Both the position numbers and the translations under genes were made by a program. The notes under the pieces are model-generated. The model did no database searches and was not told where the DNA came from. It was given only the letters and a program-made list of their open reading frames with translations. DNA of 64,000 nt from Bog-159 sp049511415 (GTDB taxonomy: Bacteria > Acidobacteriota > Terriglobia > Bryobacterales > Bryobacteraceae): NCBI GenBank assembly GCA_049511415.1, contig JBEKYC010000035.1, positions 5,555 to 69,554 on the forward strand, in the 5' to 3' direction. Numbering within the stretch: the stretch's first letter is position 1; the number at the start of each line of letters is the position of its first letter. Shown one piece after another: positions 42,161 to 51,473 of this stretch.

Positions 42161-43115
42161 TACGCTCGATCCAAAAGCTGGCCGGAGGAGACGGTGCGTG
42201 GCCATCCAGATCGAACGCCGCGGCGACCTTACCGGGGTATTTCCAATGCATGTACCTCGCGGCCCACATCACCCGGAACGCGCGATTGAAGCTCAAGAAC
42301 GCCTGCAACAGATATTGCTCGTTCCAGAACCAACCCTCTTCGACGGCCCATTTTCTCGGGTACTCAAAAGGGATGAAGATGTCATGCACGTGGACCAGAA
42401 CCCCCTCCTGAAGCCGGGGCAGAATTTCCAGGAATTCGTAATTGACGTCGCTGCCTAGTTTCGCCACGTGGCTGGAATCGATGAATAGAATGTCGTTGGC
42501 GGCCAGTTCGCAAAAGCGCGCCATCGGCGCCTGCTGCACGGGCGATTGGATCAGCTCCGATAAGTTGCCGCACCGCGAAAGTAAGTCTTGCTTGGGAAAC
42601 GGTTCAATGGCCGTGAACTTACATCGGTACGCCGGGTCGTCTTCCCGGTTCTTTCCGATCGCCAGCGAACTGACCAGAGTGGAGAAGCCGCTGCCTATCT
42701 CCACAATGCGCGCCGGCCGATGTTTCCGCACCATACAATAGAGCATCTCCGCATCGGCGTCGAAGAAGTTGCCGTTGTGCAGAAAGAACGGGCATTCGCC
42801 CTCCGGCGCATCCTTGGGGAAGCGGCTGTACTCGCTGCGGTAGGCCGCCGACACAGACTCGAGAAGCTCCAGTTGAGCGGTATCCCGCATATCGATGCCG
42901 GCGGGCAGCCGCGGCTCGTTCCACAGACGCGCTTCGGTTTCCGCCAGATTCGGGATGGCCGAGTAGTAATGCACGGGCGTGACATGATAGCCGCGGCGTT
43001 CCCAAATGGCGAAATAACGCTTGTCGCGCAGGATGCCGGTCGGGAGGAGCTGCGCGATCAACCGCGCGACTGCCGCACGCCCGTTTCGATAAAGTCGCTT
43101 GGGAACAGTTGCCAC
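42150..43115 (-). CDS. Class I SAM-dependent methyltransferase, inverted within the polysaccharide locus
   Basis: 321 residues. Motif I is RIVEIGSGFSTLVSS, with FTAIEPFPKQDLLSR (acidic end of strand 2) and ANDILFIDSSHVAKLGSD downstream, then EILPRLQEGVLVHVHDIFIP, the Methyltransf_24 layout. The sequence is clearly paralogous to the plus-strand methyltransferase at 45698-46648. It may cap the polysaccharide or methylate a sugar. Orientation is opposite to all other genes of the cluster, and its 3' end overlaps the Wzt gene by 11 bases. It needs its own promoter in the 97 bases before the next plus-strand gene. Confidence 0.82.
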   Translation of the reverse strand: MATVPKRLYRNGRAAVARLIAQLLPTGILRDKRYFAIWERRGYHVTPVHYYSAIPNLAETEARLWNEPRLPAGIDMRDTAQLELLESVSAAYRSEYSRFPKDAPEGECPFFLHNGNFFDADAEMLYCMVRKHRPARIVEIGSGFSTLVSSLAIGKNREDDPAYRCKFTAIEPFPKQDLLSRCGNLSELIQSPVQQAPMARFCELAANDILFIDSSHVAKLGSDVNYEFLEILPRLQEGVLVHVHDIFIPFEYPRKWAVEEGWFWNEQYLLQAFLSFNRAFRVMWAARYMHWKYPGKVAAAFDLDGHAPSPPASFWIERISG

Positions 43116-43212
43116 GCCCTTTCGGAATCCTCAGCCCCGAAGTTTACCAGCTTTCGCGATCCTGACCGAATGCGCATAGATGCCGTATGCGTCCTCCGGG
43201 AGGGGGACATCT

Positions 43213-44493
43213 GTGGTTATTGAGGGAAAGGCCGCGATTGGTACGTTCTGCGTGTTGCTGGGCATCGCGCTGACCAGTTACGGCCCTCTAAAGGCCGCCT
43301 CCCGCAGGAACTTTCGCCTGGCGGTACTTGGCTTGTGGGCCGCCACCCGCTTCGGCTTGTTCACCACGGTTTACGGTTTCCTGGGCTTCAGCCCGCAATC
43401 CGATATCAACGCTTATTTCTCAGAGGGCAGAGCCGCGACCGCGGGGCTTTTGGTCTACCGTGACTTTAGCTCGAGTTATGCGCCACTCTTCCCGTATGCA
43501 ATCGGTGCCGCGCTGAAATGGGTCTGGGCATCGCCAAAGGTGATCGTCCTGCTGGCGATCCTGGCCGAGGGCGCCTCGCTGCTGCTCTGGATGAATATAG
43601 CGGAGCGCCTGCTGCCACTCATCGATGCACGGCGCGCCGCGCTGCTCTATGTAGCCAGCGCGACCCCTCTAGTCAACGTTGCGGTGGAAGGACAAAATCA
43701 GGTATGGGTATCGGCACTCCTAGCGGCCGCCGCGTGGCTGTACGCGAGGGAGAGAACAGGGCTAGCAGCCGTAGTCCTTAGTGTTCCCACGGTCCTCGTC
43801 AAATTCCTTGCCGCCTTTGCTTTGCCCGCCTTCGCCTCGTGGCACAAACGGCGCGTCGCGTTCGTGGCCGTTTTTGCGTTGTTGCCTGCTGTCGTCTACG
43901 GGACGCTGGCCGCGAGCGGCACAGACATCCTGGTGCCCTTGAAGATTCAAGGTACAGATCAAACGTCGGGGGGCATTCCGTTCTTGGTGCAGGGTGTCCT
44001 GGTACCCTTCGGCGTCCTGGTTCCGCCCCGAATATTCGATGCGCTCACAGTTACTGCCCTTGGGGCTTTATGGCTTTGGTTCCTGCGCAAGAGACCTCGC
44101 GTCCCAGCACAGGCCGTCCTCTGGGCGCTGGTAATGATCATCACGACCCTCTTGATATCCAGCAAGAAAGCATATGCATCATACCTCGTGATGACGTTTT
44201 ATCCAATCTGCGCGCTGGCGGCGGCGCGGGTGGCAAACTGGTGGAGAACAGCGATATTCGGCATATTCAGCGCAGCCGCTATGATCGAACGGACGTTGTG
44301 GTTCCGGTGGCTGGGTTCAAGACCCCTGTCCGAGATCTTCCTCCATCCCACAGTCGGCGTATGGCGGCCTGGAGTGCCCGTGCTCGTCTGTACTGACCTG
44401 TTTTTAATTGCGTCGTACGCTTGGCTTTGGAACCTGGGCCGAACACACCTCGAAGCTCTCGCGGAGACGCCAAAGACGGCGGCCTCCCACTAA
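43213..44493 (+). CDS. GT87-like multi-spanning membrane glycosyltransferase/mannosyltransferase
   Basis: 426 residues from GTG 43213, which has a strong GGAGGGGG upstream; an ATG at 43180 would include it. About ten membrane helices, with DINAYFSEGRAATAGLLVYR (a DxD-like acidic loop after the first helices, as in DUF2029/GT87 enzymes), SSSYAPLFPYAIGAALKWVW, and a long hydrophobic C-terminal half. These enzymes use polyprenyl-phosphate sugars on the outer side of the membrane. The donor is unknown. It is the first plus-strand gene after the inverted methyltransferase, and its base composition appears slightly lower in GC than the later genes. Confidence 0.75.
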   Translation: MVIEGKAAIGTFCVLLGIALTSYGPLKAASRRNFRLAVLGLWAATRFGLFTTVYGFLGFSPQSDINAYFSEGRAATAGLLVYRDFSSSYAPLFPYAIGAALKWVWASPKVIVLLAILAEGASLLLWMNIAERLLPLIDARRAALLYVASATPLVNVAVEGQNQVWVSALLAAAAWLYARERTGLAAVVLSVPTVLVKFLAAFALPAFASWHKRRVAFVAVFALLPAVVYGTLAASGTDILVPLKIQGTDQTSGGIPFLVQGVLVPFGVLVPPRIFDALTVTALGALWLWFLRKRPRVPAQAVLWALVMIITTLLISSKKAYASYLVMTFYPICALAAARVANWWRTAIFGIFSAAAMIERTLWFRWLGSRPLSEIFLHPTVGVWRPGVPVLVCTDLFLIASYAWLWNLGRTHLEALAETPKTAASH

Positions 44494-44501
44494 GCGTCCA
44501 A

Positions 44502-45689
44502 GTGGCTCGATCAAAACACATAATTTATATTCAATACACCAATCCCGGCGGTTACCCGCCGCTGGAGCATAGCTCCCGCATTCTGGCCGACGCCGGGTGG
44601 CAGGTCTTGTTTCTGGGCACGCGTGCGCCAGGCGACCCGCTCCGCTTCCCGCCGCACCCCAACATCTCCGTGCGATACCTGAGCTTCTGGCCGGGCGGCT
44701 GGCGGCAGAAGCTCCACTATCTGTACTACTGCTTGTGGGTCCTGAGTCGGGTCGTAGCCTGGCGCCCCCACTGGATCTACGCGTCCGATACGCTGGTTTC
44801 TCCGGCCGCGCTTGTTTTTAGCTATTTCCCTTGGCTTCGCGTGCTCTATCACGAACATGACTCCCCGGGCGCGCCGGCAGGCGCGTTCCAGCGAACGTTA
44901 CTGCGTGCCCGCACGCACCTGGCCCGCCGGGCGGACTGCTGTGTCCTCCCCAACCGGACGCGCCTGGAGCGCTTCCTGACTGAAACCGGCACGCTCCGGG
45001 ATCTTTTCTGTGTGTGGAACTGCCCGGCGGTTCAAGATGCCGGCCAGCCGCGCGGGCCAGCGAACCGCATGCTATACCTGCTCTATCACGGCTCCATCGT
45101 GCCTGAGCGCTTGCCTATCACGATCGTCCGGGCTCTAGCCGCGCTGCCCGATACCGTTGCCCTCCGCGTGATCGGCTACGAAACCATCGGCAGTCCGGGT
45201 TATATTGCGATGCTTCGGAAAGAAGCGAACCGGCTGGGTGTGGGTGCGCGCCTAGAGGTCGTTGGCGCTGTGCCGCGCGCCGATCTGATGCCCTGGTGCC
45301 GCCGTAGCGACATAGGTCTTTCGCTGCTGCCTCTTGAAGCGTGGGACGCCAATCAGCGGACCATGACAGGCGCATCCAACAAGCCTTTCGACTATCTGGC
45401 TTGCGGATTGCCCTTCCTGATGTCCGATCTTCCCGACTGGCACGTGATGTACGGCGAACCGGGTTACGGGCTGGCCTGCGACCCGCGGGATCCGCAAAGC
45501 ATCGCCTGCGCTATCCGCGGGCTCCTCGAGAATCCGGATCTGATGCGATCGATGGGCGAGAAGGGCCGGCAACGCATCCTGGCCGATTGGAACTACGAAA
45601 CCGCTTTCGAGCCGGTTCGCAGGCGCCTAGAAGCGTTACCCGCAAGGGCTGCGGCGGCCTACCCGGTTCCAACCCGCACGGAGCCGTAG
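44502..45689 (+). CDS. Glycosyltransferase, GT4/GT-B type
   Basis: 395 residues from GTG 44502, 8 bases after the upstream stop; an ATG at 44421 would overlap the previous gene by 70 bases. The GT-B fold has YTNPGGYPPLEHSSRILADA at the N-terminus, YHGSIVPERLPITIVRALAA and GVGARLEVVGAVPRADLMPW in the donor domain, and GASNKPFDYLACGLPFLMSD, the Glu-less variant of the usual E-x7-E motif. It likely adds one sugar during repeat-unit synthesis. Donor and acceptor cannot be read. Confidence 0.82.
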   Translation: MARSKHIIYIQYTNPGGYPPLEHSSRILADAGWQVLFLGTRAPGDPLRFPPHPNISVRYLSFWPGGWRQKLHYLYYCLWVLSRVVAWRPHWIYASDTLVSPAALVFSYFPWLRVLYHEHDSPGAPAGAFQRTLLRARTHLARRADCCVLPNRTRLERFLTETGTLRDLFCVWNCPAVQDAGQPRGPANRMLYLLYHGSIVPERLPITIVRALAALPDTVALRVIGYETIGSPGYIAMLRKEANRLGVGARLEVVGAVPRADLMPWCRRSDIGLSLLPLEAWDANQRTMTGASNKPFDYLACGLPFLMSDLPDWHVMYGEPGYGLACDPRDPQSIACAIRGLLENPDLMRSMGEKGRQRILADWNYETAFEPVRRRLEALPARAAAAYPVPTRTEP

Positions 45690-45697
45690 AGTATCCA

Positions 45698-46648
45698 ATG
45701 CGCCTGGGACGGAACACGAAGGACACACTGAAGCAGCTCTACTTCCGCGTCTATAAGACCGGCGCGAAAATGGGGGTCCTCGTCCTGCCCGCGCACTACT
45801 ATTGCTCCGAGCCCGATATCATTGAACTCGGCCGCACGGTCGACCAATGGGCCAAGCCCTCCGAATTGCCCGGCATCGAAGTGGACCTGGACGCCCAACT
45901 CGATCACCTCACCAGAGTCTGCCTCCCGTTCCGAGACGAATACAAAGACAACCGCCATTACCATACCGGTGTCCAGGAACATTACGGCCCCGGTTTCGGA
46001 TACGTGGAAGCTCAACTGCTTTATGCGGTCGTCCGCTATTACCAGCCTCCGCGGATCGTCGAGGTCGGGTCCGGCGTTTCCACTTACTGTTGCCAGCAGG
46101 CCGTGAAGACCTCACGGACCGCCGACGGCAGAGTTTCCGACATCACTTGTATCGAGCCCCATCCATCCGCGCCTCTGCGTGCTGCGGCCGAAGCGGGCGA
46201 GGTGCGGCTCATTCAGGAACCTGTCCAGCGGGTGCCGCTGGCAGTGTTTACCGAGCTATCGGCCGGCGACGTTCTGTTTATCGATTCGAGTCATGTCGTG
46301 AAGGCGGGCAGCGACGTCGAACACATCATTTTGGAGATTCTGCCCAGGCTGCGCGCAGGCGTGCTCGTGCATTTCCACGATATTTACCTCCCCTACAATT
46401 ACCAGCGGGACCTTCTACAAACTTTCGTGCACGCCAACGAGACCCCGGTTCTACGGGCCTTCCTGACGCAGAACGAGAACTTCCGAATCCTGTTCTGCCT
46501 GAGCCACCTGCACTACGAGAGGCCGGAGGATCTCAAGCTGCTGTTCCCCGGCTACTGGCCACAGCCGGCGTCGAATGGCCTGCGGCCGATGAACGCTGAC
46601 CAGACAGGTCACTTCCCGTCCTCCATCTGGCTGGAGGTCGTTAACTGA
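45698..46648 (+). CDS. Class I SAM-dependent methyltransferase (plus-strand paralogue)
   Basis: 316 residues from ATG 45698, the first ATG after the upstream stop. Motif I RIVEVGSGVSTYCCQQ, ITCIEPHPSAPLR, AGDVLFIDSSHVVKAGSDVE and EILPRLRAGVLVHFHDIYLP mirror the inverted paralogue at 42150-43115 (FIDSSHVAKLGSD and EILPRLQEGVLVHVHDIF). Both are likely sugar or chain-end methyltransferases. An insertion-prone middle is absent here, and both proteins share the late tryptophan-rich segment ending in W-x-E. It sits between two glycosyltransferase genes. Confidence 0.82.
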   Translation: MRLGRNTKDTLKQLYFRVYKTGAKMGVLVLPAHYYCSEPDIIELGRTVDQWAKPSELPGIEVDLDAQLDHLTRVCLPFRDEYKDNRHYHTGVQEHYGPGFGYVEAQLLYAVVRYYQPPRIVEVGSGVSTYCCQQAVKTSRTADGRVSDITCIEPHPSAPLRAAAEAGEVRLIQEPVQRVPLAVFTELSAGDVLFIDSSHVVKAGSDVEHIILEILPRLRAGVLVHFHDIYLPYNYQRDLLQTFVHANETPVLRAFLTQNENFRILFCLSHLHYERPEDLKLLFPGYWPQPASNGLRPMNADQTGHFPSSIWLEVVN

Positions 46649-46649
46649 A

Positions 46650-47903
46650 ATGCGCATTGCCGACGGAGCAGGGGTGGAAGATCCGATCGCGTTGCAAGAG
46701 CCGCGGCTGCCGCGCACCCATGCCGCCCTCGCCGTAATCGAAACCCACCCCATCCAATACCACGCCCCCGTGTACAGCCACCTGCAATCCCGGTTTGGCA
46801 TCCCCGTCAGCGCTATCTACGCCTCCGACTTCTCCGTAGCGGGCTACCGCGACCGCGAGTTCGGCGCCAGCTTCCGCTGGGACACCGATCTGATGTCCGG
46901 CTACACCGCATCGTTTCTTTCCACCGTCGCCGACGGCGGCCCGTCGAGCGCCGAGGAGGCTTCTACCAGCGGCTTACCCAAAGCCCTGCGTGCCGCTTCG
47001 CCCGCCGCCATCCTGCTCACCGGCTATAGCCCGCGCTTCCATCGCAATGCCTGGGTCGCCGCCTGGCGCGCGCGCGTCCCGCTCCTGCTACGCGCCGAAA
47101 CCACCGATCACGCGCGGGGCCGCGGGCGTATGCGCGACGCCGCTCGCACGCAAGCGCTGCGCCTGCTCTACCGTTCCTGCTCTCGATTTCTCTACGTCGG
47201 CCGCCGCTCCCGCGCCCACTTCGAGCGGCTGGGCATCCCGCAAGATCGTCTCGTTTTCTCGCCCTATTGCGTGGATACCAGCGCCTTCCGCTGCGACGAG
47301 GAAGCTCGCCTGCACCTGCGCGCCGCCACGCGCGAACGGCTCGGCATCCTCGAAAGCGACCTGGTGATCCTCTTCTCCGGCAAACTCAGTCCGCGCAAAG
47401 CGCCGAACCTGCTGTTTGGCGCGGTCGAATCCCTGGCCCGCGAAACCGGACGCCGCATGACCTTGGCCTTTCTTGGCAGCGGCGAACTCGAAACCGGGCT
47501 TCGTCAAATGGCGTCGGCCAGTCCCGCTGGCGCGCACTTCCTTGGATTCCGCAATCAGAGCGAGCTGAGCCCTTACTATCACGCAGCCGATCTACTGGTC
47601 TTGCCAAGCCTGCATTCGGAAACCTGGGGGCTGGTGGTCAACGAAGCGCTGCATCACGGCGTGCCCTGCGTAGTGTCGGACGCAGTGGGATGTGGACCCG
47701 ATCTCATTGAGCCCGGCGTGACCGGCGAAATCGCTACCGCCGGTTTCCAGGCCAGTCTCGCCGCCGCCATCGCCCGAGCCTTGCCCCTGGTGGATCGCCG
47801 CGACATCCGGGAACGCTGCCGCGAGAAGGCCGCGGGCTACACCGTGGAAAAAGCCGCCGCCGGCATCGCCGAGGCTTTTCAGGCAGTGAGGCGTCCGCAA
47901 TGA
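46650..47903 (+). CDS. Glycosyltransferase family 4
   Basis: 417 residues. ATG 46650 is one base after the methyltransferase stop; the first about 25 residues may be non-essential, since conservation begins at AVIETHPIQYHAPVYSHL. GT-B donor-binding signatures are FSGKLSPRKAPNLLFGAVES, LAFLGSGELETGLRQMA and LVLPSLHSETWGLVVNEAL (E-x7-E, the hallmark of GT4). It transfers a hexose or similar sugar from a nucleotide donor to the growing lipid-linked repeat. It ends in a 4-base overlap with the next gene. Confidence 0.87.
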   Translation: MRIADGAGVEDPIALQEPRLPRTHAALAVIETHPIQYHAPVYSHLQSRFGIPVSAIYASDFSVAGYRDREFGASFRWDTDLMSGYTASFLSTVADGGPSSAEEASTSGLPKALRAASPAAILLTGYSPRFHRNAWVAAWRARVPLLLRAETTDHARGRGRMRDAARTQALRLLYRSCSRFLYVGRRSRAHFERLGIPQDRLVFSPYCVDTSAFRCDEEARLHLRAATRERLGILESDLVILFSGKLSPRKAPNLLFGAVESLARETGRRMTLAFLGSGELETGLRQMASASPAGAHFLGFRNQSELSPYYHAADLLVLPSLHSETWGLVVNEALHHGVPCVVSDAVGCGPDLIEPGVTGEIATAGFQASLAAAIARALPLVDRRDIRERCREKAAGYTVEKAAAGIAEAFQAVRRPQ

Positions 47904-48919
47904 ATCAATCGCCTCATGAAAGGCTGCTGCTGGTGGGAAACCCGCAAAGCGTTCACGTGGGCGCGCATTTGGAAGAAGGCGCGCGCGATCTCGGCCTTGG
48001 CGTGCGCTTCTGCGATGCGCAGCAGGCCTTTGCTGCCCCTTCTTGGCACGCGCGCTGGAACTGGCGCCTGCGCGGCCATCGGCCGGCGCGGCTGGGCGGA
48101 TTCAGCGGCGTCGTCGTGGAAGCCTGCCGCGAATTTCGGCCCGCGTGGCTGCTCGCCACCGGCCTGGCGCCCATTGAAGAAAGTGCTCTGCGATTAATCG
48201 GCGAACTCGGCGTGAAGCGCCTCAATTTTCTTACCGACGATCCCTGGAATCCCACTCATCGCGCGCCCTGGTTCCTGCGCGCACTGCCGCACTACGATCA
48301 TGTCTTTTCGCCGCGGCGCGCCAATCTCGCCGCGCTGCGCGAGCATGGCTGTGCGGCCGTGTCGTATCTACCGTTCGCCTATGCTCCGTCGAAGCACCTG
48401 GCCAACGGCGCGCACCCGGTAGACCCGGCCGCCGACGTGATCTTCGCCGGTGGCGCCGACCCGGACCGCGTGCCGCCTATCGCCGCCCTCATCGCCGCCG
48501 GCTTTCGCCTGGCCCTCTATGGTGGTTACTGGAAGCGCTACCCAGAAACCCGCCGCTACGATCTGGGACATGCCGACCTGCCCACGCTCCGCCAGGCCGT
48601 GACCGCGGCCAAGATCGCTCTCTGCCTGGTGCGGCGCGCCAATCGCGACGGCCACGTCATGCGCACCTACGAGCTGCCCGCCATGGGCGCCTGCCTGCTC
48701 ACCGAAGACACCGCCGAGCATCGCGAGATCTTCGGCGCGGAAGGCGATGCCGTGCTCTACTTCGCTTCCATTCCGGAAATGATCGAGAAGGCCCGCTGGT
48801 TGGTAGGGCACGACGCCGAGCGTCACCAGCTCGCCGTTAACGCGCACGTCCGCATCACCGGCGGACGCAACACCTATCGCGACCGTCTGGCCGCCATGTT
48901 GAATCTGTCGCCGTCATGA
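47900..48919 (+). CDS. CgeB/DUF3880-type glycosyltransferase
   Basis: 339 residues. ATG 47900 overlaps the upstream stop as ATGA. Pattern VGNPQSVHVGAHLEEGARD, LNFLTDDPWNPTHRAPWFLR, YDHVFSPRRANLAALREHG, FAGGADPDRVPPIAALIAAG, LVRRANRDGHVMRTYELPA and GACLLTEDTAEHREIF matches the spore-maturation CgeB family of GT-B enzymes found in many polysaccharide loci. It probably adds one sugar. Its place in a run of overlapping genes indicates that it belongs to the same assembly line. Confidence 0.82.
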   Translation: MNQSPHERLLLVGNPQSVHVGAHLEEGARDLGLGVRFCDAQQAFAAPSWHARWNWRLRGHRPARLGGFSGVVVEACREFRPAWLLATGLAPIEESALRLIGELGVKRLNFLTDDPWNPTHRAPWFLRALPHYDHVFSPRRANLAALREHGCAAVSYLPFAYAPSKHLANGAHPVDPAADVIFAGGADPDRVPPIAALIAAGFRLALYGGYWKRYPETRRYDLGHADLPTLRQAVTAAKIALCLVRRANRDGHVMRTYELPAMGACLLTEDTAEHREIFGAEGDAVLYFASIPEMIEKARWLVGHDAERHQLAVNAHVRITGGRNTYRDRLAAMLNLSPS

Positions 48920-50115
48920 AAATCGCCATTGTCGTGCAAGGCCGGTTCTACGCGTTCGATGTCGCGCGCGAGTTGGCGCGCCATCACGATGTCACAGTCT
49001 TCACGAACTATCCCAAGTGGGCCGCCCGCCGCTTTGGCCTGGAGCCGAGTATGGTGCGCAGCTTTTGGCTGCACGGCGTGCTCACCCGCGTGGCCGAGCG
49101 CTTTCATAAGACGCTGAAGTTATCTTTCCCCGAAGCCTTCCTGCACCGCCTCTTCGGCAGATGGGCCGCCGCGCGGTTGGCAAAAGAAAACTGGGACGTG
49201 ATCCAACCCTTCAGCGGCGTCTCCGAAGAGATCCTGCGGTCCCCTGGCTGCCGGTCCGCCCTGTGCATCGTGAAGCGTGCCTCTTCCCACATTCGCACGC
49301 AGGCGCGTTTGTTGGTGGAGGAACAGCGCCGCACCGGCGCGAATCTGGATCGCCCCAGTACGTGGATGATGGCCCGCGAAGAGCGCGAATATGCGCTGGC
49401 GGACAACGTGATGGTGGTCTCCAGGTTTTCGTACGACAGCTTTCTGGAAGAAGGCTTCCCAGGCGAAAAACTAAGCTTGTTACTGCTCGGCGCGGAGTTG
49501 GATTGCTTCCGGCCCGCTCCCGATGTGGTGGAGGCCCGTTGCGCGCGCATCCTTTCCGGCGAGCCGTTGCGTGTCCTTTTCGTCGGCGCGCTCTCATTTC
49601 GCAAAGGCATGTGGGACATGGCTGCCATCCTGCGTAGCCCCGCGGCGGGACGTTTTCGCTTCCGCCTGGTCGGCCCGGTGAGCACCGAGGTCGGAAGCCT
49701 GGCCCGAGATCTGGGCGGCGCCGCCGAATTTGTTTCCAAGCAGCCCCAAGCCGAGCTTCCCAAGTCGCACGCCTGGGGAGACCTGTTTATCTTCCCAACC
49801 ATCGAGGATGGATTTCCGGTAGTGTTGGCGCAGGCCGCCGCCGCCGGCCTGCCCATTCTCACCACTCCCAACGGCAGTGGCCCGGATCTGATCCGTCCAG
49901 GCGAGTCCGGCTGGGTGCTGCCCGTTCGCAGCCCGGAAGCATTTCTCGAACGGCTCGAGTGGTGTGACACGCACCGCGCCGAGCTTGCCGATATGGTGCG
50001 CAATACCTATCGCAAATTTCAGCCGCGCACCTGGGAAACTGTTGGCGCGGATTTTGCCTGCATCTGTGCCGATCTCGCCGAGCACCGTCGCAAAGAGGCC
50101 CTGGTGGTCAAGTAA
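48916..50115 (+). CDS. Glycosyltransferase family 4
   Basis: 399 residues. ATG 48916 overlaps the previous stop as ATGA. Reads MKIAIVVQGRFYAFDVAREL, VFTNYPKWAARRFGLEP, VLFVGALSFRKGMWDMAAIL and, for the E-x7-E donor loop, IFPTIEDGFPVVLAQAAAAG. A GT-B fold is clear. The protein probably transfers a sugar to the repeat unit. Its last base is also the first of the next start codon (TAATG), so translation of the polymerase is coupled to it. Confidence 0.87.
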   Translation: MKIAIVVQGRFYAFDVARELARHHDVTVFTNYPKWAARRFGLEPSMVRSFWLHGVLTRVAERFHKTLKLSFPEAFLHRLFGRWAAARLAKENWDVIQPFSGVSEEILRSPGCRSALCIVKRASSHIRTQARLLVEEQRRTGANLDRPSTWMMAREEREYALADNVMVVSRFSYDSFLEEGFPGEKLSLLLLGAELDCFRPAPDVVEARCARILSGEPLRVLFVGALSFRKGMWDMAAILRSPAAGRFRFRLVGPVSTEVGSLARDLGGAAEFVSKQPQAELPKSHAWGDLFIFPTIEDGFPVVLAQAAAAGLPILTTPNGSGPDLIRPGESGWVLPVRSPEAFLERLEWCDTHRAELADMVRNTYRKFQPRTWETVGADFACICADLAEHRRKEALVVK

Positions 50116-51473
50116 TGGACCTACCGAATTTACAGCAAATGGTGTGGGGCTGGGTGCTCCTGATGGCCATCCTGGTCTTCGTGCGCCGCCGCTGGAAGAT
50201 GCCAGGCACAGGCCTCACTTTCGCCTACTTGCTCAGTCTTTCCTTGATCCACCTGGTAGGCGCAGCCATCTATTCGTTCCCGGCCTACCAGAGCCGCGAC
50301 CCGCGCTTCACCACCATGGGTTTCGAACAAGCGCTCTATGGGGTGGCCGCGTTCGCCGTTGGCGGATTGCTCATTGCCCCGCTGCTGATCAGAAAAGGCC
50401 TGCTGCCGCGCGCCAGCGGAGGGCATGAAGCGGATCCCCGCTTGCCCAAGGCCTACATCGCGGCCGGAATTGTTTTCTACATTTTGTCTTCAAGTTTTCT
50501 ACGGCACATTCCCACTGCTTCCGCCATCATCGCTTCCGGTTCGCAGCTAGTGCTGGTGGGCTTCGCCCTCTCCTGCTGGAAAGCCTGGCGTGAATGGGAC
50601 TGGCGCAAATTGCTGTTCTGGCTCGCGGCCTCGCTGCTCATGCCGGCCGTTACGCTCGCCACGCAAGGATTTCTGGGTTTCGGGGCTGTCGCGGTCTTGA
50701 CCCTGCTCATTTTTGTTTCGAGCCTGGTGCAGTCCTCCTGGAAGATCACACTGGCGGGCGCGCTGGTGATCTATGTGGGTCTCTCCGTGTTCGTCAGCTA
50801 TATGCGCGACCGCGACGAGATCCGCGCCTCCGTTTGGGGCCAGCAATCGCTCTCCGACCGCATCGACCGGCTGATGGATACCGCGTTTTCCATCGAGCCG
50901 TTCGATCCCGAAAATCTGGATCATTTGAAGCGCGTGGAAGGCCGTCTCAATCAGAACAACCTGGTCGGGGTGGCGGTCTATCAGTTGTCACAGAACCAGA
51001 ACTTCGCGCACGGCGACACGCTCTGGGACGCGCTGCTGGCGCTGATCCCGCGCGCCATCTGGCCCGAAAAACCCATCCGCGCCGGCAGCGGGAACCTGGT
51101 CACGCGCTTTACCGGAATCGATTTCTCCGAGGGCACCAGCGTGGGCATCGGCCAAGTGCTCGAGTTCTACGCCAATTTCGGAACCATCGGTGTAGTCGTC
51201 GGCTTCCTGATCATGGGCGTAATCGTCACTGTTTTCGATTGGCAGGCCGCCGAGCGCCTGGCGCGCAGCGATCTGCATGGCTTCGTCCTGTGGTTCCTGC
51301 CGGGTATCGCGCTCTTGCAAGTCGGCGGCCAGCTTGTGGAGGTTACCGCCTCGGCTGCCGCCAGCCTGATCGTAGCCGTCCTGGTGAATCGCTATCTGTA
51401 TCGCTTGCAGAAGAGGCAGAGCAACGCTCCGGCCGCGCCCGTCCCGGTTCTGCAAGGTCTTCGCGTGCCATGA
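50115..51473 (+). CDS. Wzy-like polysaccharide polymerase (putative)
   Basis: 452 residues with about ten hydrophobic segments (MVWGWVLLMAILVFVRRR, GLTFAYLLSLSLIHLVGAAI, YIAAGIVFYILSSSFL, LFWLAASLLMPAVTL, ALVIYVGLSVFVSYM) and a large extracytoplasmic loop with DRDEIRASVWGQQSLSDRID and WPEKPIRAGSGNLVTRFTGI. Such topology with a conserved loop is typical of O-antigen polymerases, which join repeat units on undecaprenyl-PP in the periplasm. Sequence conservation in this class is low, so the assignment is by topology, loop motifs and position. Confidence 0.75.
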   Translation: MDLPNLQQMVWGWVLLMAILVFVRRRWKMPGTGLTFAYLLSLSLIHLVGAAIYSFPAYQSRDPRFTTMGFEQALYGVAAFAVGGLLIAPLLIRKGLLPRASGGHEADPRLPKAYIAAGIVFYILSSSFLRHIPTASAIIASGSQLVLVGFALSCWKAWREWDWRKLLFWLAASLLMPAVTLATQGFLGFGAVAVLTLLIFVSSLVQSSWKITLAGALVIYVGLSVFVSYMRDRDEIRASVWGQQSLSDRIDRLMDTAFSIEPFDPENLDHLKRVEGRLNQNNLVGVAVYQLSQNQNFAHGDTLWDALLALIPRAIWPEKPIRAGSGNLVTRFTGIDFSEGTSVGIGQVLEFYANFGTIGVVVGFLIMGVIVTVFDWQAAERLARSDLHGFVLWFLPGIALLQVGGQLVEVTASAAASLIVAVLVNRYLYRLQKRQSNAPAAPVPVLQGLRVP

